64,000 nucleotides of DNA from Saprospiraceae bacterium (GTDB taxonomy: Bacteria; Bacteroidota; Bacteroidia; Chitinophagales; Saprospiraceae), in the NCBI GenBank assembly GCA_020627705.1, contig JAHDGJ010000019.1:1-64000 (forward strand). Reading direction: 5' to 3'. The translations under genes and the position numbers were made by a program. The notes under the pieces were generated by a model, which saw only the letters and a list, made by a program, of their open reading frames with translations, was not told the origin of the DNA and did not search any database. Shown piece by piece: positions 27,401-32,900 of the stretch (the first letter of the stretch is position 1; every line of letters starts with the position of its first letter).

Positions 27401-29275
27401 ATCATCTAAAGTATTGTAGGTAGTTTCGTCATCAATATTTAAATTGTTGTTTTGTGTGACATAATTGATGTTACAGGTTATGGAAGTAGCCAAATCACTA
27501 CATCCAGAACAAGCATCCACTAAGACGGCGTGCTCATCAATTACTGTACAATTGTCGACAGTATAGGTATACCTAATAATGTGTGTCCCTGGTCCAGCGA
27601 CTACTGGATTAAATGTAGATCCAGAAATTCCAGGACCAGACAGTGTTCCACCAGTTGGATTAACACTTACAGGTATTGGCCCACCATCTACACAAGAAAA
27701 AGAAGGCATTACGATTTCTGGATCTTCCGAAATTCCGCAGTTACCATTTAAAAAATATTCACACCCTTCCTCATCCATGACTGTCACCGACCACGAATGC
27801 GTACCTTGATCTAGGGTAAGCATTACATTCCCATTGACATCAACCATAGTGGAGGATAAAGTCCCTCCTGTAGCCTGTAAGGTATATTCAGTATCATCAT
27901 ACGCGGGTAATCCTCCATTAAATCCTGATAATTGCACCACCCCTGTATTGGTATCATCTCCTGGTCCAGCAGCACAAGGTAAACAGGTGGCATTTGCTGT
28001 AATCGGCTCCAACAAAACAAATGAGACATAACTTGTGGTGTAGGTACAACCTATAATTGCTCCTGTACAAAATCCAGCAGCTGAAGGCTCTTGATTATTA
28101 TCTACCCAAACAGAACCTACAACTTCTATCAAAGTATTCGACGGCAAATTACCTCCACCAGATGTTAGTGGTGCATTGGTATTGCTGTGATCTTGAATCC
28201 CAGTGCCATTTACGTTCATAATATCCACTTGCGGATTTTGAGCAGGACCATTTACGGTATATGCATTAACAACGTCTCCAGCCGTACCTCCAAGATTAAC
28301 ATTATAAGGATTGGGAGGATTTGGCCCTCCACCATAATAAAAATCAAGATGATACGTCCCGGTGTTATCATCACCATCTCCTAATCCTACAGGGTCGGTA
28401 AACAATAAATCTTGCAAGACATCGATTTCTACTGTTTCTCCAGGACAAACAATTTCATTTGTGCTATTTAGGGTTCCCGCAAAAACATCATTGGTTATTG
28501 GCCATTCCAAACTTGATAATGCCAAGCAATTTCCATCTGCCACACCATTACCATTGCAGTCCACATTGCCAGGTCCACATGTAGCGTCCACATCTGAGCC
28601 TTGGCAGCAATTTGGATTAAAACTTGGTGTTCGAATTTGAAATTCGATCAATCCATCAGCAGCGGCCTCAGCCATATCAGCGGCAGGAATATTTACCGAT
28701 AATGGAAAGACAACATCACACTTATTATTTTCTGGAAGGCCGGTTACTTGAGATTGGGCAATGATTACATCACATTCATTAACTATATAAGCGACTTCAC
28801 AAGAATTATTAAAGTCTCCGCGCAAAGTAATGGTTAGTGTTGCCGCAGAACAAGAATTACGTTTATTGGCAGGTACTGGAATTTGAATTCTCAAATCAGG
28901 CCCCTCGGGATCTGCACCAAAAGCACCATTTTCATCACAGTATTCAGTCCCATCTTCAGCCAAAAGTATTCCTCCTCCCCCGGAGTCGTTGACTATTACC
29001 GTTGCTAAAAAATTCTCCCCTGGATCTCGGGTTGCAATGTTTGCCCCAATAAAATTGCCGTTGGTACAATTCCTTGGATTAAAAGCAGGTACACCACTGT
29101 CATCACATGACGTTTGAGCTAAAGAAGACGAGGTCAAACATAGAGTAAAAACAAACAAGAAAAAATATCTTGCAAAGTAAGAATTTGAGATACGGCAAGT
29201 GATAGCAGGGATTTCTTCAAATAAAGAAACTCCAGTGCAGCGGAAGTTGAACCTAAACTTAAGTTCGCCCATCAT
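11972..29275 (-). CDS. Giant T9SS surface protein A (HYR-like repeat adhesin, 5,767 aa)
   Basis: A single open frame of 17.3 kb. The signal peptide has a long positively charged lead followed by SYFARYFFLFVFTLCLTSSS and a cut after LAQ (about residue 54). Residues 55-1120 hold Cys-rich and Ig-like domains (for example NPTGGTLSGPGISGSTFNP). Residues about 1120-4378 are 37 HYR-like units. Residues 4379-4690 are two calcium-loop units (YDLWDIP type), 4690-5195 three DUF11-like units and 5196-5565 three SdrD_B-like domains (GDRVW/GNRVWEDSNQDGLQ type). A fibronectin-like domain (NQLDWSTASEVNSSHFDIER) follows, then a T9SS type A sorting domain from LELYPNPAVDEV. After the sorting domain there is an acidic tail, QEDDDDDE. 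It should be secreted by T9SS and anchored outside the cell. Size and repeats recall SprB-type gliding adhesins; the function is inferred. The only Met codons available near the start are residues 1-2. Confidence 0.93.
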   Translation of the reverse strand: MMGELKFRFNFRCTGVSLFEEIPAITCRISNSYFARYFFLFVFTLCLTSSSLAQTSCDDSGVPAFNPRNCTNGNFIGANIATRDPGENFLATVIVNDSGGGGILLAEDGTEYCDENGAFGADPEGPDLRIQIPVPANKRNSCSAATLTITLRGDFNNSCEVAYIVNECDVIIAQSQVTGLPENNKCDVVFPLSVNIPAADMAEAAADGLIEFQIRTPSFNPNCCQGSDVDATCGPGNVDCNGNGVADGNCLALSSLEWPITNDVFAGTLNSTNEIVCPGETVEIDVLQDLLFTDPVGLGDGDDNTGTYHLDFYYGGGPNPPNPYNVNLGGTAGDVVNAYTVNGPAQNPQVDIMNVNGTGIQDHSNTNAPLTSGGGNLPSNTLIEVVGSVWVDNNQEPSAAGFCTGAIIGCTYTTSYVSFVLLEPITANATCLPCAAGPGDDTNTGVVQLSGFNGGLPAYDDTEYTLQATGGTLSSTMVDVNGNVMLTLDQGTHSWSVTVMDEEGCEYFLNGNCGISEDPEIVMPSFSCVDGGPIPVSVNPTGGTLSGPGISGSTFNPVVAGPGTHIIRYTYTVDNCTVIDEHAVLVDACSGCSDLATSITCNINYVTQNNNLNIDDETTYNTLDDGPGGKCGRPIGTTDLCLFNVFVEKCGKIDLIAKFTDSTLSPNDIDAYVWGPFDNLPSEINELTPANNLVCDPDVATTEGTPFTIECAVVGKFYVVGVADFTGDGGGNNVFIGQTNTSEAGAGAILGCTVPDPILTADDVSVCQGEPISVTVRADNVPFTCEGTLNIYEDAMGTTLVGESGVATLSAGCYDYFVACVPDDASCACELDYIAVKIFVDDLVTIPMAMDINDGCGDYDEVINNSRIFDIAALFPNADEGGTLSVSIINDPSGVATAVAVANDQIKTTGPGCFEITYAIDASQCGGPNEESIFIQRNFQPEPNFTIQDQICLPGDSETNSVVLTPIINSPGSAYDALVSRSWSVMSTASGANFINLSTGQIEFDAPGTYVVRLTETVNYAMCGPFDNGACTAFHDVEIIVQDGTLQDASFMANLSTCPDTDVALTPTTNGGVFSGLGVTDNGLGTGGVFNSSNSGEHVVTYTITTTNGCTNSYSLIIRVDEVPPVITTCPSDLELECGNASNTTSINTWLETFSATDDCGDVTTSNALIETITLCGNTEYRTYEFTAEDENGNISTCLANVIIEDTTAPEITVPADITLSCGTLESTSGVGPANITEWLSAVSATDACGNVTIVNDYVSNGFDITCGDAGTQTINFIATDECGNTSSETAIVTIVDDTAPTIICPADIELECGDTNNEAIVQAWLTSAHATDECGDVTITNNYISLPSCGMDLTVTFTVVGNCDAISTTCTATISIVDNEKPLVMTPPQNLYLECDGSADPGSGIATWLGTNGGMSVFDSCDPNPSIVASVVTDESTCQGHREIQYLFTATDACGNLSVSEVATVFINDTTIPNVVFPMNATVNCNENPDPLAWANSFSATDACGDVEEHVNLISIVDQCNMSNTVTVHTYTFYAVDDCGNQSALATRTYTIQDVSNPTITSPANLSLDCTDNMEASILAWLDDYTIVDNCNASTELTVTNNFVSLPDICGGNTVVTWTVTDACGASNTSTAQIIVSNDITLPTVSCPSDLVLQCADSNNAALIENWLSLASATDNCATPVSISHNYTGTLSDMCGTTGMFTVTFTATDGCGNTNTCQADIIIEDNEDPVFTLLPQDLTLDCGDANNNDLITDWVESNGGAIASDDCSDTALSWSSSFTTSDGCGNSEIRNVVFTVTDNCGNTETASADIIIQDTTDPILTPPVDETHECGDVSKTLTDWLADASATDECGTATVTNVLWNTISGCGATEEVEYLFTATDECGNTATGFATYTLVDRELPVFAPMPMNLTLECGADNNESLIQNWLDSFTATDLNSCDTDVVVTHDFDGNLPMVLDCDGGAGVMVSFTAIDDCGNSSMTMGSISLNDTQDPVFLNCPSDITLNVSDDNCNQEIVFSTPVATDNCDNVVSVSLLTSLGSGDEFPVGTTTVTFEAIDECDNTATCSFDVTIVDSDAPSLQCPIADVDVCTDFGSCTWLATDQINPVTPESCAGFVVTYDITNPDNSITTSTNTMGVATPEGDAVLFALGTSTVVYTVTDVNGNTTTCSFDVVVNDCEVPTITCSDFTIACGSEDLDTWQATIAATTTDNCSMDGAMTVTRTLITDFSSCGNTIDQVYVFTVTDDAGNSASCLGRYTTTDTDPPIINNAVNETVECDPGVTGAALLAWLQNNGGATLASDNCSTDVVWTNDYTGSLNAGCGGTGSTTVTFTATDECGNTATTQADFIITDSTDPVFSCPENLTLECGDEDNEVIINAWLAQANASDNCSVSVTAANNYDALGYTTVCGNARNQTVTFTFTDGCGNIETCDRTITIQDTTNPTIEVGASDIILECAVDNTVAIDNWESIFGGAQASDECSPNALTWSIASTTETTSCGNTTSTLYVFEVEDNCGNTSTTSASLIIEDTTPPSLTVPEPQTAAAAEECGNIVVDLATWQSEAIHSDLCGSTTIEVVLWNSISKCGNTNEEVYLFTVTDECGNTSTGLSSYEITDNEPPILTCVAPNLVLECGDEDNLDLIYSWLSTATSLDTYGCNDVVIENDFNGGLPALDCDALTGKLVTFTATDACGNASTCQGTIIIDDTSNPSFVNFPDDMTVYVDVDNCSRNIVFSTPVGFDACDESPAVNLESAIASGEEFPLGTSTVTFSATDDCGNSIEDSFEITVLDSDTPVIECPSNDVVVCTDPDACTWEATDVTDPSFGDNCMGATVSYSYTNPDGSIVNSSVVTGMVFTVEGDSRVFALGTTNIRYMIVDASGNITTCTFNVVVEDCQSPTITCTDELNVACGSEDIADWVADIALSTTDNCSTDGAMIVDVLLLTDVSSCGNTFDQTYLFTVSDEAGNTATCTARYMTEDLVSPVITTEAEDLVLGCGDEDRSQKIQNWLNQNGLAQATDACSLPLSWTNDYTGNFTNSCGNVGSSIITFTVEDDCGRSSTTQANIVVEDQSPPTITCPFNLTLECNNPNNATILAQWLASATAQDDCSEVTVSNNFMSLPTCGNSIDVVFTVEGNCDGETVQCTSQITVIDNVKPVVMTPPQDLIVECDGTGNISQINAWLSSNTENNAAQGMSAVDNCTAVSITVEETMRTDECGETTTISFAFTASDECGNSITQVAKVFIVDNTPPVLTLPTATNSVSCEGDVEGVFNTWLASASASNTCGGAEVNYALVEQRKFCLGNSTIEEWEYIFFAEDDCGFTTNDNAVFTVVDDIDPIIIAPENLELSCGEEIGAQVIVWLMNYTVTDNCQSYEVTNNFDGIVPDLCGGSELITWTVVDECGASATATASIIVEDDTEAPLVDYCPEDIVFTTEFGQCDAVVNYGTPTASDCNGPITITKTSGPDVGSMLVAGTTETVVFTIADHCGNETTCEFDLTVLDQQLPEIDCPSTDVEHCADLGICTWTSDSSVAPISFSDNCEGAMVSYTISGATTANGSDDATGQIFNLGTSLVTYTIVDANGNDAVSCSFNVVVSDCESPEITCSDELNVLCGDEDVSSWFNTIAMTATDNCDAQAVLDVDTLLLTDLSSCGETFERTYLYTVTDLAGNTSTCTATYMTVDNMDPAIDTEAQNLTIECDGSNQSVLLQGWLNGNAGATASDNCGDNVSWSNDFTGAVNSICAGTSEIEVTFTVTDECANTNETTATFRIEDTTPPVLMVPENLVLDCGDPFNPFFITIWMNGASAIDACNGIAVVTNSIVLVEEECGLTNTTHYEFATEDDCGNRTALTRTVTIVDNEDPEIDTPAEDLVVECGAVADVEAWLISNGGASANDNCSDEELTWSYEESVTANGCGGTGTTTYIFTVEDNCGNTSTTAASLVIVDTTSPVLNEPDPIVEECNNIAVTVSQWLATASATDVCGTAAVTYVLWDTNLGCGSTFYERYLFTATDECGNTSTAFSDYQTLDQSAPFITCPESLVLECGNSDNAVALQSWLQSASASDRFDCSEVILSYEAPMTLPDLSCDMSESLGVVFTATDECGNTSSCEAQIFMVDTTDPVFLNCPEDLIVNVDVDLCGANPIFSAPVADDNCEVQVSQTSGLPSGSEFPVGETIIEYLAVDDCGNTAICQFTITVIDSDVPTILCPSNIVEVNTDVGQCTWVSDDQVNPSLSIENCPNQTIDYTISGATVSSGSGNVEGETFQLGLSTVCYTITDPSNNSASCCFDVLVVDEELPEIVCPNDTTLIATDEVNGICVASFEWTHPEPTDNCGIAQLDAQIMAPSWDVTTFDDVVPGASQTESFDAGFSYVSYVVTDENGNTNTCEFKVEVIGIKHEKTIQRITQNPDDSYCTEYNIRVWNTGNNVGRYSLWDIPAFDDDFVILSAEYSSSVHSLTPLPTTIPADGWQLGNQELIAGFGSHTYILTVCTIVDLKDPDTPGDAMYTKCGNIQTPPVGLAPGQALFNESLLDVNQDNIPDARDTVCGDIPYITHEKEFLGYTRNADRTYDAQFKITVSNVGGDLGAYDLWDIPYFDDDFVINEVSYTSDIDDGNGGVFGGIVPGPDQYILADDQVLDYDSTHCYFVNFNVSINLSDPETVGDELYVWCGTTDPNGVPQKGEGLYNESYLDRSNDGTPEEIEFDCGDIEIVDLALRKTLETPEPYMYGQVLDFEIEIFNQGNIDLYNIEINDYMPVGYTFDVALNDPLWSQVSPGLLEYNELGGPLAPASSQTLNLKLRLEQTTGGYKDWDNYAEINYMEDVNGVDKSGEDVDSTPDSDDSNDNPVMVGDAEDDVITEGGPYFGEDEDDHDPAGPYIFDLALRKLHDQAASQYVYGGLQYFDIEVFNQGNEDATNIVVTDTLPCGLIFESGNAVNVAEGWTFDIGTNEISVVYGGVLQPGDMISIPLVLRLESCLAQEAYVNYAEIESADDLDPTTTGEPVDIDSQSDDDNTNDIGGTPNDPNQDNVISDPGIIDEDDHDPEEVQIFDLALRKTVPSTGPYNAGDIVEFEIELFNQGTVDAYNIEITDYLNTGYLFNAGGINAGWYTVGSNAAYNYSGPLAAGDSTTISLYLEIVIPGGLDLSVWVNEAEISRADDNNDPTDGFAQDIDSTLDNDPDNDNDVVPGGPDDNVIDEHAIPNGDDEDDNDVADVIVVGQLCGVVWNDCNGDGIRNEFGAGMEGITVDAFTEDGVYVGSDVTDSNGFYLINNLTPGSYYVIVNKPEDYLFTEFREGVFLHLDSDINEFHGINSSQVASIGGGPCDPGDFDAGLYKCIPIGERVWYDINENDVFDGFENGINGLPVNLWRLKNGTWELYETILTGHKPGTPSDDGYFKFCAPPGTYEIRVDLPGYGLVPAVKDVGPNANLAITSPGESLLDSDLTFDQRTGAFTIDCSFTELCNIGGGYYPQAMIGNRVWEDSNQDGLQSTGENGIQGVTVQAFDTNGQMINSDVTDANGSYMIDYLGKNEYYLKFSPPNTQNFIITTPNTGNEQMDSDVDGSNGFNTTASYSLNPGDEIPYVDAGFYIGVVVPVEFLEFTVRNIENFNQLDWSTASEVNSSHFDIERSINNTTDFVQIGKVIAAGNSSTVETYDARDYDIEQGGTYYYRLKQVDLNGEFSYSKTISIRIEGEPKDGLELYPNPAVDEVNLDIEMSREDLVNVSIWDASGKMLRGGLINRSLGIGSHTEKLNVTDLPAGMYTLVVKIGDTGYNKKLVVIDGQEDDDDDE
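12580..13690 (-). repeat. Three SdrD_B-like domains in A
   Basis: Three successive Cna-B/SdrD_B-type stalk domains. Each opens with a G-x-x-V-W motif (GVVWNDCNGDGIRN, GERVWYDINENDVFDG, GNRVWEDSNQDGLQ) whose Asp/Asn-rich loop normally binds calcium. B (about 30115-31250) and C (about 55920-57050) carry the same three domains in the same order, so this is the shared base of the three proteins. Confidence 0.85.
13690..15206 (-). repeat. Three DUF11-like units in A
   Basis: Three units of about 505 bp (168 residues). Each starts (V/I)FDLALRK, contains a DUF11-like beta-sandwich with a (V/N)QGN...D(Y/T) pattern, and ends with an Asp-rich stretch closing in DEDDHDP or DEDDND. They correspond to the units found in larger numbers in B and C. 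Confidence 0.88.
15207..16140 (-). repeat. Two calcium-loop units of the YDLWDIP type in A
   Basis: Two units of about 155 residues. Each holds a YDLWDIPxFDDDFVI segment, a GDxxYxxCG segment and a closing dockerin-like loop (LDVNQDNIPDARDTVCGD in the first). Six relatives form a block in gene B. I do not recognise a named family. Confidence 0.75.
16141..25917 (-). repeat. Array of 37 HYR-like units in A
   Basis: I count 37 units averaging 264 bp (88 residues). The typical unit reads P-x-x-x-x-P-x-x-L-x-L-E-C-G-D, then W-L, an A-T-D-x-C-G turn, an N-x-x-x-x-x-x-x-C-G segment, FTATDECGN, and ends in I-x-D. Every eighth unit is a standard HYR domain (DPVFLNCPSDITLNV and FPVGTTTVTFEA type). The DNA of the units is well diverged, so the array is old or has been kept from homogenising. 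The cassette order is described under findings. Confidence 0.92.
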
Positions 29276-29284
29276 GTAAATTTT

Positions 29285-29315
29285 AATTATTAAGCGCCAA
29301 GCGCCATTAATAATT
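29285..29315 (-). promoter_or_regulatory. Strong hairpin directly upstream of gene A start codon
   Basis: Outer arms AATTATTAA and TTAATAATT (29285-29293 and 29307-29315) pair perfectly over 9 bp. Inside, two GCGC tetramers can pair around a 3-base loop, with a 2-base bulge. The base of the hairpin is nine bases before the ATG, so it overlaps the ribosome landing zone. It could limit or time translation of the 17-kb message, or be a protein or RNA target. Structure seen; role inferred. Confidence 0.65.
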
Positions 29316-29345
29316 ACTGCTAATGAAGATGGGTTATTAAAACAA

Positions 29346-29354
29346 GGGGGGGGG
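29346..29354. repeat. Homopolymer of nine G (C on the coding strand) upstream of gene A
   Basis: Nine uninterrupted G on the plus strand in an otherwise AT-rich spacer. It lies 71 bases before the gene A start codon and about 11 bases after a TATATTTG promoter-like element, so at or just after the expected transcription start. Tracts of this kind are prone to slippage. Confidence 0.9.
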
Positions 29355-29364
29355 TATTAAGAGT

Positions 29365-29372
29365 CAAATATA
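29365..29372 (-). promoter_or_regulatory. Promoter -7 element TATATTTG for gene A
   Basis: An exact match to the Bacteroidota -7 consensus TAnnTTTG on the minus strand, 90 bases before the gene A start. No clear TTG is seen at the -33 distance; that position falls inside the 28-bp inverted repeat next to it. Confidence 0.6.
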
Positions 29373-29373
29373 C

Positions 29374-29401
29374 AACATATTAAATATTTTTCATATATGA
29401 T
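29374..29401. promoter_or_regulatory. 28-bp inverted repeat, copy upstream of gene A
   Basis: AACATATTAA, 8 bases, CATATATGAT. It has the same length and spacing as the copies before gene B (53570-53597) and the 454-residue gene (55121-55148). This copy has the least perfect right arm. It ends 99 bases before the start codon and abuts the TATATTTG element. Shared operator or promoter element; inferred. Confidence 0.6.
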
Positions 29402-29440
29402 TTATTTATTTTTCTTCTGGAGAAGGGTTTTAGTAAAATT

Positions 29441-29474
29441 AAAAGGGCACTTTCCGTGAGGAAAGCACCCTTTT
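29441..29474 (-). terminator. Rho-independent terminator after giant gene B
   Basis: The same 15-bp stem as after gene A, including the two wobble pairs that form only in minus-strand RNA, with a loop differing by one base. It is followed by U-rich sequence. It separates B from the promoter region of A, so A is probably transcribed on its own. Confidence 0.9.
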
Positions 29475-29978
29475 AATTTTATAACGTATAGCTCAGAATT
29501 ACTTCTTACGCTATCTCTTCGTTATCTATTCGTCGTCATCGTCATCTTCTTGACCGTCGATTACAACCAACTTCTTATTGTACCCGGTGTTGCCAATCTT
29601 CACAACTAAGGTGTACATTCCTGCCGGTAAATCAGTTACGTTCAATTTCTCCGTGTGACTTCCGATTCCTAAGCTTCTGTTGATCAATCCACCTCTTAAC
29701 ATCTTTCCGCTCGCATCCCAGATACTTACATTAACCAAATCTTCTCTGCTCATTTCGATGTCTAAGTTAACTTCATCAACCGCTGGGTTTGGATAAAGCT
29801 CTAAGCCATCTTTGGGCTCTCCCTCGATTCGGATACTGATCGTCTTGCTGTAGCTAAACTCACCATTTAGATCTACTTGCTTCAATCTGTAATAGTATGT
29901 TCCGCCTTGCTCGATATCATAATCTCTAGCATCATATGTCTCAACAGTACTTGAGTTACCTGCCGCAATCACTTTTCC
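29441..29978 (-). repeat. Copy 2 of the 538-bp duplicated gene end (3' end of B)
   Basis: Ungapped match to 11887-12424, including 314 bp with no differences (29665-29978). It covers the terminator and the final part of the fibronectin-like and sorting domains of B. Confidence 0.95.
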
Positions 29979-32900
29979 AATCTCAACAAAGTCTGTGGTA
30001 TTGTTTATAGATCTCTCTATCTCAAAGTGACTACTGTTTACTTCACTTGCAGTGCTCCAATCTAATTGATTGAAGTTGCCTCTGTTTTCACCAGTGAAAG
30101 ATAACCACTCGACTGGTACTACAGATCCTGCAAAGAATCCTGCATCAACATATGGCAACTCATCACCTGGGTTTAGACTGTAGATAGCTGTGGTGTTAAG
30201 TCCGTTAGAACCATCAACATCACTATCCATCATCTCATCTCCCATGTTTGGAGAAGTCATTGTTAAGCTTTGTGTCGCAGGAGGAGTAAACTTCAAGTAG
30301 TAATCATTCTTACCTAAGTAATCAATCATATACTCACCGTTTGCATCCGTTACATCACTGTTGATCATTTGATCGTCAGCATCAAACGCTTGTACTGTTA
30401 CACCCTGGATTCCATTTTCACCAGTTGATTGTAAACCATCCTGGTTTGAATCCAACCAAACTCTGTTTCCAATCATTGCTTGTGGATAATATCCAGCTCC
30501 AATGTTACATAGATCAGTTGTATTACAATCTACTGTGAAGGCTCCAGTACGTTGATCAAACGTAAGATCACTATCTATCAAACTCTCACCAGGAGCAGTA
30601 ATTGACATGTTTCCGTTAGGTCCCTCGTTTCTTACTGCAGGTACTAATCCGTATCCTGGAAGATCTATTCTAATCTCGTATGTTCCTGGAGGAGCACAGA
30701 ATTTGAAGTATCCATCATCTGAAGGTGTACCTGGCTTATGACCTGTTAAGATCGTTTCGTAAAGCTCCCAAGTACCATTCTTCAATCTCCATAATTCTAC
30801 TGGTAAACCGTTGATACCATTTTCAAATCCATCGAATAAATCGTTTTCATTGATATCGTACCATACTCTCTCTCCAATTGGAATACACTTGTAAAGACCT
30901 GCATCCCATGATCCTGGATTACATTTTCCACCTCTTACATATGCAAGTGGTGTAGTACACAATCCATTACTGTTGTTTAAGTCAGAGTCAAGCTCAAGTA
31001 CTGTACCTTGTCTAAAGTCAGTCATTTCGTACTCATCTGGCTTATTCACTTTTACATAGTAATTACCTGGGAACAGATTTTCTAATACATAGTATCCAGA
31101 GATATCTGTTAGAGCAGATCCAACGTAAGCACCCATCTCATCATAGATATCTACTTGTACTCCTGCTATTCCGTTGTTGCCATCGTTGTTAACACCATCT
31201 CCGTTACAATCTTCCCAAACATATCCGCAAAGGTCTCCAACTACGATTACTTCAGCTGCATCGTTATCATCTTCATCGTCATCACCTTCTCCGTTTGGAT
31301 CGTTGATGTCCTCATTAATCTCATTGTCGTTGTCGTCACCTTCGTTAAATACTTCATCATCATCTGGTCCATCCACAAGATCGTTGTCGTTGTCTGGATC
31401 GTTATCTGGATAACTATCCACATCATGTTGTGGTTCGCCATCTTCATTGTTTCCTCCTGAAATCTCAGCTTCATTGTACCAATCTCCGAAGTCTGCATCA
31501 GCAGGTACGATTATCTCTAATCTCAGCTTCAATAACATATGCGCTCCTGGTACAAATGGTCCAGCGATCGTAGTCTGAATCAAATTACCTGGCACTTGTG
31601 TCCATCCTGGATTAATTCCTGGATCGAACGCATAACCAGCATTTAGGTAATCAGAAATTAATACATCGTAAGCATCCACGTTACCTTGATTGTACACATC
31701 GATTTCGAACTCAACAATATCACCTGGGACAAATGGCCCGATACTGTCTATTCCATAGTAAGTAGATTTCTTAGTTAATGCTAAGTCATATACTTCTATT
31801 CGAGCTGGATCATGATCATCTTCATCTTCACCTTGTGTACCGTCACCACTGATGTTGTCATCGTCATCAGTTTCAACGTCTCCGCCAGAATCATTGTTAG
31901 GATCATTATCCGTATTACTATCAATATCATCTTGTGGCACTCCGTCTTCGTCTTCAGCTCCAGTAATCTCTCCGTAGTTTGTCCAAGCATCATGTGGATT
32001 TGTACTACAGTTTACAACCTCCATGAATAGTGTTACTTGTACAGATGCCGCTGGTTCGATAGGTCCAGCTATTGTCATCGTTGCTTGTCTAAGACCTGCA
32101 TTGTATGACCAACCTAAAGCATCATTACTGTTAACATATTCTAGACCACATGGTAAGTAATCTACAATGCTCACGTTAGTAGCTGTTATCGTTCCTTGGT
32201 TTACTACTGTGATAGTATAAGGAATAATATCAGTAAACTGTATTGGTCCTGCCACATTTGGCTGCTTGATCAATGCAAGATCAAAGAACTCTGGTGCTGC
32301 TGGATCCGCATCATCTTCATCATCTTCGTTAGGATCGTTAGGATCTTCATCAACAACATCATCGTTAGGATCACCTGGGTTAACAGGATTGTCGTTGTTT
32401 GGATCTCCATCTGGATCACTATCCGCATCTGTTGGAGGATCATTACTCGGATCGTTGTCATCATCAACATTGCTGATTTCAGCACCGTTGAAATAATCTG
32501 CTCCACCTGAAGTCGTTTCAACCAATTCAAGTCTAATAGGCACAATCTGAGTAGTACCTGCTGCTACAAACGGTACTGTGTACTCTGCCACTCCACCGAA
32601 GTAAGTCCATCCAACGTTCATACCATTATCAAAGGCATATCCTGAAGGTATGTAGTCTGAGATCACAGTATTGTACGCATCGACATTACCTTGGTTAATT
32701 ACTTCGATAGAAAACTCGATAACATCACCATATGCATATGGTCCAGCTGTCGCTACCGTTTTCCTAAGAGCTAAATCGAATACTTCGATAGTCTCTGGAT
32801 CATGGTCATCTTCATCTGGGTTATCAGGATCGTTAGGATCACCATCAACTTCATCATCCGTTACTGGACCGTCATTTGTTGGATCATCATCTGGATCACT

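Larger units (their letters stand above)
29276..29525. other. Intergenic region between giant genes A and B
   Basis: A 250-bp spacer. From right to left it holds the gene B 3' untranslated region and terminator, the 28-bp inverted repeat, a TAnnTTTG-type element, a run of nine C (minus strand) and a strong hairpin just before the gene A start. No small gene is apparent. Confidence 0.8.
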
